DNA of 64,000 nucleotides from Setaria digitata (Eukaryota > Nematoda > Chromadorea > Rhabditida > Setariidae). Under the pieces are notes generated by a model. It saw only the letters and a list, made by a program, of their open reading frames with translations, searched no databases and had not been told where the DNA came from. The stretch's first letter is position 1; each line of letters starts with the position of its first letter. The position numbers and the translations under genes are program-made. The stretch is from positions 124,001 to 188,000 of the forward strand of contig RCAB01000045.1 of assembly GCA_003640385.1 (NCBI GenBank), written 5' to 3'. Shown here one piece after another: positions 47,901 to 59,032 of this stretch.

Positions 47901-49607
47901 GCAAATTATTTGCAACTATCAATGCAGCATGCAATTATTAGTTTATTTATTAAATTAGCGTAAAATTTGTGTATCTACACAATTAATAAAACTGGCTGCT
48001 TAAACTTTTGATTCACAAGAAATAAAAGAAAAAGCAAAAAGTGCTTGAGTTTAATTTTTCGCTTAGTGACTGTCAATAAAACTGAAGCTGATGCAATCTT
48101 GTAATTTTAAACCTAAGCGATGATTTAGAAAAGTAAAATAAGAGTCAGAAAAGAATTCTCAGATGATTTTTCTAGAAAAATAATCCAATTTTTGAAAAAA
48201 TAAAAATAAAAATGCCGGATGTTGAAACTAAGAAATTATAAGAAGGAAAATTAAACAAAGTGTGGACTTTTAAAGGGACTTTGAACAATAGAATTGGAAT
48301 ATCATGAGTATAAGAATTCAAATGTTCAGATTCTCTCTGTTTAACGTCCTTATCATTCTAGAATTGTTTCGATTGCAAATAAATCAAAAATCTCGTTCAA
48401 AGGATGTTCGAATCTCTCCCTATTGTAATTTGATATATCGTGCATACTATATGCATATATCATAAATTAAAATAGAATATGATAAAATAATTAATAAAGC
48501 CAACATTTGCTATGACTTAAAGCTTAAGGCAAATTAAAGAACCAACATACATTAACAACGATAGCTAAAACGCAAAACTGTATTAGAAATAATATTGTCA
48601 GTCGCTTTTGGCTACAATTTAAAATTTTTCTCTAATTAAATGCCTGGACTTCCAAAACTCTCTGGAACTGATTCCGAAATGCTTTGATTCAAGATATTAT
48701 TATTTGTTATTGCTATCATTAATTAATTTACTTATTTGACTGTTTTTAGATTGTTTATCATCACTTTTAGTTTTCGACAAGCCAAACGAAATGTTTTTTG
48801 CAATTAAATATTTTTTCATTTTTCTTGAAAAGGAAGAAAATATTCATGGAAAAATTTTACGATTCTACCCTACCAAAAATGATTGGAATAAGGTTTAACT
48901 TGCAATTTACTGTTACTGAAGCTTAGCAATTGCTACTTCCAGTTTTACGCACTAAAATGAGCAATAAAATTTAATTCCGAATGTGAGATTTTTAAAAGTG
49001 TTGCAGCAACAGCCTTCAGATTGTTGACAGGCATGAAGTGTGTAAGTAATGGGGTGATTTACATTGAGCCATGAGTTTAGAACTGATCGATCAGCTGAGC
49101 CTACTAATGTTGCCATGTTACAATGTTGAAAACAACTAGACCAGCAAATTTGTTCTCATCTAACCTGGCTGAGAAGGGAGAGAGCAGAATGGTCGGCCAC
49201 TCATTCAATTAAAAATTTCATACCACAAGAGAAAGGTTCTTGTTTCAAGAGATAAATAAATAGCCACAGTGAAGAAAAAAATTACAATGAAGACCAAGCA
49301 ACTTCTCAGCATTGAAATTCTAATAAAGCTCTGAAAGTAAAGGGAAATTGAGGAAAGAGGAGAGATTTGCTGAAGAATAACTCACTGGAACGATCAATTT
49401 TCTCTTTATAAGACAATGATGTTATTTTTTCTGAGGCAAAAATCGCAATCAAGCATTACATGTTGTAAAATGCAGTCTTTCAGTGTCTATCCCTAAATCA
49501 GTGCTGACTTTACTACCACCATATGGTTTATAAACATGATAAAATCAGGATTATCAGTTTATTGAAGTGTTTTTTGCGTTAAAAAAAACAGCAAAATTTT
49601 GTTTCAG
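44916..49607. other. Intergenic, repeats only
   Basis: No phased exons are supported in these 4.7 kb. The stretch holds a 15-bp tandem (CAGCACCTGTGCTTC twice) at 46051-46081 and a 78-bp direct repeat at 46568-46645 and 46882-46959. Otherwise the DNA is AT-rich, with small ORFs of chance length. Confidence 0.5.
46568..46959. repeat. 78-bp direct repeat, copies 236 bp apart
   Basis: The 78 bp starting GCTTATCCGCAGCAATAAAC and ending TTTTGATAGGA occur at 46568-46645 and at 46882-46959 with no difference that I can see. The 236 bp between the copies are not themselves repeated. No N is present, so a real dispersed duplication or a short non-autonomous element is more likely than a contig-end artefact. 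No terminal inverted repeats were noticed. Confidence 0.85.
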
Positions 49608-49793
49608 TTCAAATTTCAATTTGATAGCACAAATAATCTTGGCAAACAGGATGGTAGATATTGGCCTGATGTTGAGTTGGTTGATATGTGGCAGTTATCC
49701 GAGAACTGCAGTAAGTTTAGAATAGTGGTTGCTGGAATGAAGCGTGTCTCTGTCGAAGTGACGTACGTGTTCTCCGATGGATCCACTAGGTGA
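49608..49793 (+). CDS. Orphan exon upstream of the DUF1399 gene
   Basis: A TTTTGTTTCAG acceptor is followed by 61 open codons in phase 0. It begins FKFQFDSTNNLGKQDGRY, continues through VELVDMWQLSENCSKFRIVV and ends at TGA (49791-49793). The alternating hydrophobic pattern suggests beta strands. A CTAG|GTGATT donor overlaps the stop, so the exon might instead continue. Exons to its left were not found, and it does not phase onto the DUF1399 start exon at 50357. It is probably the last exon of a gene with a long intron, but the family is not recognised. Confidence 0.45.
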   Translation, partial: FKFQFDSTNNLGKQDGRYWPDVELVDMWQLSENCSKFRIVVAGMKRVSVEVTYVFSDGSTR

Positions 49794-49954
49794 TTCCATC
49801 GATAAGTGATATTAACGTGTGTTGGTGATGACTACATGGATGATTGGAGAGCAGCAAGCGGAAGATTGCGTATTATTGTTTCTCAGATGATGTTGGATGG
49901 ATGGAAGGAGAGGAAAAGCGAATTTTTTGAGTTTCAGAGTTTTGCCAATGGCTA

Positions 49955-50078
49955 ATTGCAGCTGCAGCTGCAGATGCAGATGCGGCAGTGTAGTAGTAGG
50001 TAGTACTAGTAGTAGATGTAGTAGTATTAATGAAAGCAGGCGTTACTGCTACTGCTAGAGCTGCTAGTGCTGCTAGGC
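49955..50078. repeat. Low-complexity trinucleotide tract
   Basis: Imperfect GCTGCA/GCAGAT units pass into TAGTAG units and then GCTACTGCT/GCTGCTA units. The tract lies between the orphan exon at 49608-49793 and the DUF1399 gene start at 50357. It is a compound microsatellite with no coding frame. Confidence 0.75.
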
Positions 50079-50356
50079 ATTAGTGCGTACTGGAAGGGAG
50101 GGCTGTGTCGTTATCAGATGGAAAGTATTCCGTTGGAGAAGTGCAAGGATGGGTTCCTGAAAGGTGACGAGAAATGCGACGATTAGGACCGTATTTGATT
50201 TCCGTTTCTTCACTTCCCCTTCTTTCAGTAAAACTCCTGAAAACATCATCATTTATCGATTTAGGAAACGAAAAAGGAAATTTGGAGAAGTGTCTTGTGT
50301 TGGTGAAGATAAAAACCTCTGCTTACTATGTTCTTGGTCCAATTCGATGATTTCAG

Positions 50357-53300
50357 ATGGCAAGCTTGGAACCGCAAGATTCAAATAACATTATTAACTT
50401 ACCTGGACCCAGTAGCGTGGATCGTAATACCTCAAGTCATAATATTGGAGGTATAAATAGTACGGATACATCCTGCCAATCGCCACCCGAGTACCATCAA
50501 ATTGTGCCTACTCTTCGTTCAAATGTCGAACAAATGCGTAAATGTATTTCTATCGACTTATTGTCCGCCAGTCAAAGGGAAGCCAATTTTTTGCGAATGA
50601 TCGATCGCAAGGCTTCAATACTTTATGAGCCAAGTGTCATCGAAAACGCTGTTCGGCGTTATGAGTGCTTTTGGCTTCCTATGCAGGTATTTTCCATTTT
50701 AATTATTTGCAGCAAATACTTTCTGTAGATTGGATCTTATCAGCTTCTGAGATCGTTTTTTGTAATTCTGACGATAGGTCTTGACCAGAGTTATTTACTG
50801 ATGCATGAAATTATATGTACGAAACCAACAGCCTTTTTTTTAAATATTAGTTTAAGGAGATCTGGATTTTTTCTTTTCCTAAATAAGTACTATGCCAAAT
50901 TAAAAAAGACAATTTGTCATTACTTATATTTATTTTTTCTAAATGTGAGTAAAAAATTCAGGAACACTTTAAAACTATCTAATAAATCCAAAATATCAAT
51001 GTCAAAGATTTCATTGAACATAGTCTATTTCTTTCGCTAACTCTCTAGGGAACTGAAGCTAATCGTTGTACGAAAGGTCTGAATTTTATCTTATAAGGAA
51101 AAAGAAACATTTTGAATTAAAGCTAGTCAAATAAAGCAGTGTTTAGTAAGTATCTGAAGAGTACTAATTTTCGATGAATTTCCTGGAAAAAAAAAACCTC
51201 AATTTTCCGTTTCTCTTTCGCCTTGGAAGCAGCGTCTAAAGCTTAAAAAATTTATGGACGTCCGAGGTTAACTTTCCCCAAGCACTTTGCCCACTTAGCC
51301 TAGTCATTTCTTTTTTTTTAATATTTTTCATAATCCCTTTTTTCCTTCCTCTTGAAGATAGAAAGAAGTGTGGTAAAGTAAATTGATAAGTAGAAGCCAG
51401 AAAACAAGTGCAGATGTCATTAGCAACCTACTCACTTGACAAAGTTAACCCTCTTATGATTTTCCATTATTTTTAAGACTCTTTAAAGTTAACAACAAAC
51501 ACTTTCACTCCCTTCAGACAGCATTTCCTTGTAATATCAAAAAGAGGAAATATGTCCTTTTTATCAGTTTGTTACGAAGCTAAAATGAATATTAGAGATG
51601 AGTAATAACATCCAACACGGAACTCAGAATCTTGGGAATCTGAAGAGTAACTCGTATTTTTGTGAGTGGAGTTTCGTAAGAAAGAGAAAGAGAACGGTAG
51701 TCACTTCCATAAACGGTTAGGTTTGCGGAACGATAAACAAAGTCAGCAGAGTCCATGGAAATTAATTCATCTACGTTTAAACATTGCTGCATAACCAAAT
51801 GCAGAAGAGAACTAAATGAACTCGATAAAGTGTTGAACTTTGAACTATGGAGTTGCCAAGAGAAGTCAAGCTGAATAAATCACTAATGTAGTGCCAGATC
51901 TGATATCTGTAGCATGCTGGATTCTGTTAACTTATCATAAGGGACTGTTTTAGGCAGCACGACCAGATGTCAGTAATATACCACCATTAGATGTTCACTG
52001 GGTATGGCACTGTCACATGCTTAGCCCGATACATTATCAGCAAGTTTGTTCGCTTATTTCCTTTAACTTTTTTTGTGTTATACTTTTTCACATTATTACT
52101 TTTCGCCCAATATCAAATTTCAAGAAAGAGCGCGTCATTGTTATCACATGCTAATTTAAACTACATTTGATGTTTCTAGAAGAGTTATCGAATAAATTCA
52201 GTCATTCATTTATAAATTCATCCACTCATTTAAAAATCAAAAAAAAAAAAAAAAAACTAAGAACTAAAATTCTGCAATAGTTCTAGTAAAATAAACTCAT
52301 GCTTATGCAATCGCTCAATGCACACATACAAGTTCACCTGAAAGTTACTGAAGATATTTTAAAATACTACTTACTGTTGGCAGAAGTAGAATGAAAGATA
52401 ATGCGTTGAACGATTGTGCATTTTCAGGATTGTGAAACTATATGTGGTACTGTGGTTGATCACAAACTACTCAGCTCAGATGAAATTCAACAAAGATACG
52501 AACAATCAGTTAGTATTTGGCAGAGTTTCTGCGGTGATGAGCCGTACGATTTTTTGAGTTCCAAAATGAATAATCACCAGCCATATCAATCAAGATCATC
52601 TTATGATATTGCCGCTGCTGCACAGCGACAACGTAATTTTAATTATCAGGTGAAATGTTACTTTCTTTAGAACGCTTTTTTCTTAATGGTATTGTAATGT
52701 TTCAAAGGAAAAGTAATTCAGGCAGATTTTTTAGGCCTGCTGGCTCAGTAAATTTTAAATTTGACCTTTTCTTAGCTCATTTTTTAATTCACTTGTTGCA
52801 TTTTTTTAGATCTCACTGCCGCATTATACTTCACCAAAATTTATTAGCGACTCCGTAGAACGATACCTCAATTTTCTGTTGTTAAAACAAACATATACGG
52901 ATCAATTTTTAACGCCTTGCTATGACTTTGATATTGTATGGCACACACATCAGGTCTGGTTCTGGTTCAGGATTTTTCGACTAAAAACACAACTCAGGTT
53001 TTGAGCTCAAACCAAATTGAACCACGTAATTATTTACTTAGGTCCATCCACATTGCTACCTGCGTGATTGCACAGCCATTTTCGGCTGGTTGATGAAACA
53101 TGATGATACGGTAAATGATCGTACTAAGAATAGTAAGCTACTGAAAGGTGAAGCAATGACGAAGCGACTTTGGGCTGCGCATTTCCAAAGTGGATTCTGG
53201 CGCAGGGGTTCGATGTATAGGTAGGTAGCTTTGAATGCCCAACTTTCTTCAAATAGATCTTTCCGATTTCTAATTGACTATTTAGCCAATCATTTGCAGA

Positions 53301-56300
53301 GTTAATCTATAATGAATGTTCTTTATGTTCAAACTTTCATATACTTCTCTTTTAAAAAATTAGTGATCGAAATTGTTCGACCGAATGCATTCGAATAAAC
53401 AGTTTTAGGTTCGAATCATTACCCTGAATTACCTGTGCTAATCTTAGTTTTCATAAGAAATTGATTCTCACCACCACGGAGAACAGCATCGTTTTTGAAA
53501 GGAGATGTGAAGTGTAGAAACTACGTAGTTGTGACTATGTTTCATTTCAGAGGACATCCAGCTCCATCTTTTTTGGGATTTGAAACCCAAGATCTGAATA
53601 ATATTACGTATGGCCAAATGCATATACCATCAATTGCTTTGCGTGAAATTCCATTACAACGAGAACAAGTCCGTTTGAAATTGTTGTATGGAAATAAAAA
53701 AGTTACAACATTCAACGCTGATCTCAGTTCAAAACAGGTTAGTCATTTAAAAAAAAAAACCCAGTCTTCAAATTTTTATTCCATCGGAACTGTCATATTG
53801 CACAATATAAAATAAGACATGATTTATTACGGTTCAAAAACTTTTTCATTCCTTCAAATTAGGTAACAAAATCTGGATTTTCATTGGTCTGGCAGCCAAA
53901 CGAGAATTCTGCAAGCGCATCAGTCGTGAAATTCCCGTTTGAAAGACGCAACCCCAAAGAATTATTTGTTGAGCTCGAACTTTTCGACAAAGTATTTTTG
54001 CAAAAAAAAGATGTAGTTAAGTTAACAGGACTTGCTTCACTAGAACAGGTGAACGGTTCAGCTTTCTTTTTGTTGCAGTTTTTTTCCCCCTCTTCCTTAT
54101 TTTTCGATCTTCTTCTTTTATTATTTACTCAAGTAATATGCCGATTTTCAGTTGTTATAAAACTTTTCTTTCTTCTGCTTAATTTATTATCACCAAATTA
54201 TCCATTTTTTTTTCCAATTCTTTCTGCACCCTCTTTGCTTGTTTTTTAGCTTAATTTATTTAATTTTCAAAAATCTATTACCTTTCACCACTAAAATTTC
54301 ATTTTGTTCTTTTTTTTTTTACAATGAAAACAAGTCTATTTAGTGTGGAAAATTTTCAGTTACTCCCACTTCCGAATTCGAAAGTATCACAAAACATTGT
54401 TCAAATCAGCGTGAAAAGTCGTGAATCAGACGGGCATTTAAAAGCAAAAGTCAGCGTTACGACAAAGTGCGTGAAATTATTTATCTATTTACTGAATTTC
54501 TGGCTACAAGTATCAAATGATTGTCTTTGGCTATAATTAAATTGCAGCTTATCACTGAACCGTGAGTTGCAACTCATCGTTGGAGAATTCGTACAACAGG
54601 AACTCAGTCCGGATAGTCGCTTGTGGTTTTTATGTCAGTCGGCAGCACTGAACCGTTCTGCTCTGCAATCATCAGCAATCATTCATTTAGCGACACACAC
54701 GTCTGTCACTTCTTTTTTGCCTTCACCTGCGGTCTGTAAAATTGTTCTAATGAAGTCCAAGGAAGGACAGAAAAGTAAAAGTTGAATAATGATGAACGAC
54801 GAGATAGTTGAAGAAAAACAAGCAAAGACTGCCGAACTGCAAGCACCTTTTTGCAGACTAGTGGATTGTCGTGATGGTACAAAATATACTATTCAAGTGG
54901 CACATAGTGCTTCGCTGTTATTATCAATGATATTGGTTTACGGATGGCAGCAACGATTACTTTGCATGGCTCATTTAATAGGAGCTGATACTCTCCCTTC
55001 AAAGGATCAGCTGGATACAAATCTCGTCAGTCATCATTTATGGGACATTGTGCGAATATTTTTCCACTTTACTCATCCATAGCAGTGTATTTCAGCAATT
55101 TCTACCTCATTTGTCAGCACCAGATGAACGAGCAATCGCCGTGATGAACAAGGATGGTGATTTTGCCATTGTTAAGGGAAAATGGATTGGCTTCAGCCGG
55201 AAAGTTCCGGGCGACAAGGAACAGAAAGCGAAACCTGGGAACCCTGGAAAATTACAGGTGCATTAAAGTCTGCTTTCCATGGCAAATAGGAAAAGAAATG
55301 AAAGCTTAAATTACAACTTCAGTTGTGCTGATTTTCCCTTCGCTTTTCAAAGCAGATTATTTCAAGGTGGATGCATTCAACTTGCTAAAAAATACGGTAC
55401 AAAAGTTCGAAATCCCGGGTCCTGAAGGAAGCACACTCTTCGTCATTGGAGGTATGCATGATAATTTGAATATTCTGAACAAAGTGAAACGGTTCTATAA
55501 CTGTCACCTGAACATTTTTATTAGTTCATTATCGTAGGTAATGTGACGATTCTTTTTGCCGTTTCATTGGATTATACGTCAAGGCTGACTTCGGTTCTAG
55601 GTTGGAGTTGAGAAATTAACCCAGACGGAGATGCTGTACCACAGAAGCTCATCCATACTTAAAGTAGCGAATTGTTTCAGAAGCGCAGGCACGCCTGCCA
55701 GGTAAAAGAATTCAGTGTCGATCGATACAAACTGCTGAGCACCTTGCTTGCGTTTTCAGCGTCGCAACTTTATTCGTTCTTTGCAATCCTGACAAGGTAA
55801 GTGCTTTTCAGCTTCGGTTCGTTGCTCCAAGTTTCAGTTTTTCAAACTTTGCTCGCCATGGCAAAATGTGCCTTGTTTTATGCTTCGCTGTATCAAATAA
55901 ATATTAGTGTGTCAGTTGGAGAGAACAAACTGAATAAGCTTCATTTGAGGTTCGTTCACATAGTGATACAAACAGTATTGCACATCAGTGTCACAAATGG
56001 CCCTTGACATTGGCATGTGGTTATGGAAAAGCATTGCCGTCTAACAGACACCTTACCTCGCAACAGGAAATTAGCGAAAGTTTGGACATGACTGCTGCAG
56101 TGATTGCTGTTTGCGGAGGGAGTTGCGATGACGCTACGTGTGGAGCGTGTGGTGCTTGTGGTTAGTCAGATATTTTCCTGCGATTCTGTATTCCTTAACT
56201 TAGACTAATCTAAGCCTCATCTAGTTCTCTTCTCAATACATCTACGCTCTTAGTTCATCGTTATTTAAAGTAGACTTTATTTTTAATTACAACAATGTTG

Positions 56301-56471
56301 AATAATTAAAAATTTTTTATTCTGTACGAAAATAAGTTCGATAATGCGGTAAATCTTCTTAATTAAATAATATGAAGATTTTTAAAATTTTCATTTCTTG
56401 TAGGTGCTTGCGGTGCGTGCGGTGGTTGCGGCGGCTGTGGCGGTTGTGGTGGTTGCGGAGGTTGTGGATAA
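50357..56471 (+). CDS. DUF1399/glycine-rich-domain (GRDP-like) protein, interrupted frame
   Basis: Exons: 50357-50686, 51954-52043, 52428-52649, 52810-52953, 53042-53220, 53551-53737, 53863-54048, 54360-54466, 54548-55049, 55096-55257, 55367-55451, 55538-55701, 55760-55796, 55989-56160, 56404-56471; about 877 aa. TTTCAG directly precedes the ATG. Two His-rich motifs typical of DUF1399 are present: DVHWVWHCHMLSP (exon 2) and DFDIVWHTHQVHPHCYLRDC (exons 4-5). Later exons hold beta-rich segments (e.g. SRLWFLCQSAALN, VATLFVLCNPDK) and a tail of Cys-Gly pairs (CGACGGCGGCGG) as in plant/fungal GRDP proteins. Two breaks exist. An in-frame TGA lies at 54783-54785 inside exon 9. Near 55600 one extra base separates two open frames. 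The biochemical function is unknown. The intron 55050-55095 is only 46 nt; an alternative donor at 55026 gives 70 nt. An ORF at 55801-56007 might be another exon. Confidence 0.78.
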
Positions 56472-59032
56472 TGCTAAATATTTATGTAAATATTTTCAAA
56501 CTTGGAATCTGTAATATATGTGGTCACTCTGATTCTTACAAACTTTCCTGCAGAAAGGTATGGGAAATTAATGTGGTAGATAAGTTGAGGGCGTTGGAGT
56601 TTTGATCTCGATCTATTTTCGAGAACTCATTTAAAGCAGACTTTATTTTTAATCACAACGATGTTGAAGAATTAACAAACGAGGATGAGAAAAGCCCAAG
56701 ATCACAGCTGTTCTAGGTTAGATAGTAAGGTTTGATATAATAATGATATAATGAAAATGATCCATTTTGTATGTTTGTCCTACTATTCTCGACTCATTCT
56801 TTCATAAAACTAATCTGGGTCTCTCACCCCGAAGACCCGAAACATGCTATTAAAAGCATATCACTCCACATCGTTTATCTTCTCGTGGCTTGATTGAATT
56901 TTACCAAAATATTAACTTAGATATTCGAACTCAATGCAAGTTTGAAATTTAACTCTTCTCTTCTTCCTAACCCTGCAATGAGTTGTCTAGTTTTAGTAGT
57001 CCATGTCCCTCTTAATTATTTCCAATCTTTCTGATAAGATATTGCGCTTATATTTGTATTGTTATCCAATTTTTTTTGTCTCCTTGAGGTCTACCAAGTC
57101 CACTCCTCCATGTTTAAGATTCAATCTAAATAACTTAGACAACCGGAAGAATCAGCGTGAAATGGATCTTATTCATGGCAGCTTGAAAAAGTAGGAACGA
57201 GAGATACTAACTCATATTCTGTCCTACCTCCTTGAATAATTTCGGGAACCGATAATTCAAGCGACTTGATTTTTTTTTCTGCTACTATCATGGTTATTTC
57301 GTAAGACCAAAATGACCCCATAATTTGGCATGAAAATGGATGGACTACAGTAAACAATCTAATAGTCTCAGTTACTGAAATGAAATTATTTTATTTCTGC
57401 AAGGCTCTTGGATAACACTTATTTCTGCAAGGCTCTTGGATGGCTCTTGGATGCATGACGGATCTAAGGAAAGATTTGCTGAAGCCTCCGCCCAGGATAA
57501 CCTTGAACCCCTGTTATCACCAACACAACTGCCCATTGTGCGAGAAACATGCAATCATTATATTCATATAAATATTCATAAACATTCATATCAGATATTC
57601 GTATTTATTAAATATAATTATTAATATAATTATTCATACCAAATATAAATATTCATATTCATATAAACCGGGAAAACTCGCAACGATTGATAGTGTCACC
57701 GATGTTGTAATGATATAAACAATTCCGGTTAAAAATAGTGTATGAAAGAAAATGCTAATCATTAATTCAGGATTCAAGAAGCATTCGAATACAAGAACAC
57801 TGGATGGGAAACACTGTTTTTTTGATCCAAGAAAATGATTAATCCACAAAAATTAAAGTTCTAATGGAAATTAGTGCTTATGGAACGGTTTAGATTGTAA
57901 AATGAAAAAGTATCCCTGGAGCACGAAACAAAAATTTAAGAGAGTAACGTGCTGACTTCAATATTTCCATTAGCACATGACATAGATGACACAGATATTA
58001 ATAACATACAGCATCATATGTAAATGCAATATAAGGTTAATTTTTAATTAGTGATGTGTACAAATTACCCTTAGGCACTGTAGTTTGTGCTTTCAGAATT
58101 TTTGTGATTTGTAAGAGTGGATATAGCATTCAGGATAGCAATATCAGTCAATCGTTATTATCCGTATGGGACACTTCCGTCTCAAACTGGTTATTTCTTA
58201 ACTGGTGAATGAAAAGTCTACTTGTTTAGTAAGAGGAAATGATACTAACAAGAGTGATTTATGCAACAGAAACATCTTTGATAACGCAGAAGAGAGTAAA
58301 GATTTTTCCTCTCTTCAATGCATCTACAAGGAGATCGATGATATTTTGAGAAGCTATTTACACTCTAAGTTAGGAGTTTTACGTCTTATTAAATAGAGAA
58401 TATGCAACTGGTTAAAGAGAACTAGTAGGGAAATGGCAAAAAAACCATTGTGGATTGTGATGTGTATAAGGATAAAAAAACACTAATGAGGACAAGATAA
58501 TTTAAATTCTGCAATCTGGAATACTTGGATAGAGTTAACTTCTAGTACAATCAAAGATTTAATTTCAAATGGCTCCAAATTGCAATAATTGCATAGAATA
58601 TCTTTTTTGAGAAATGGCCATAATTGGATGTACTGATGAAGCTTGTGAAATAATTAGTTCGATGAGTGAGATAGTGAAGGAGTTTATAAATCGTTCCATA
58701 AGTAAACTTGACAAATAAAACTAGTTTTGAGCCTAAGCCTTCTCCAATGTGTCTTATTAACTCTGGCTCCTACTTGAGAACACACTGGCTGTGCCATTGC
58801 CCATCCTGCATGACCGAAGTGTACAACCAGGGTAAGCAAATGCGTCTACCCTGTTTCTGTATGCCATAAAAAGGAAACCCAACTTTTTTTCTGCTACCCT
58901 AGGCGAAGACCGAAGCAGAAGCACCTAATAACCGGTAAATGTTATTGACTTCTTTCAGGGATATTCCATTAAATCCACATCTAACTATCATGGGCTCTTT
59001 CAACAAGAGCACTTCTATTAACATATAATCAC
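56472..59032. other. Intergenic between convergent DUF1399 and Ig genes
   Basis: No supported gene. The stretch includes a short tandem on CAAGGCTCTTGGAT around 57400-57450 and an AT-rich tract of repeated ATATTCATA words at about 57555-57665. A 63-codon open frame at 58205-58396 (plus) starts at GTG without splice context and is probably chance. Confidence 0.5.
57555..57665. repeat. AT-rich degenerate tandem (ATATTCATA words)
   Basis: ATTCATA / AAATATAATTATT words recur many times over about 110 bp, giving a degenerate minisatellite-like tract between the two convergent genes. No fixed unit length was determined. Confidence 0.6.

Noticed and set aside
57372..57624. Overlapping ORFs on both strands at 57.4-57.6 kb
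   Set aside because: They cover a short tandem repeat (CAAGGCTCTTGGAT) and AT-rich words; no splice sites or family similarity.
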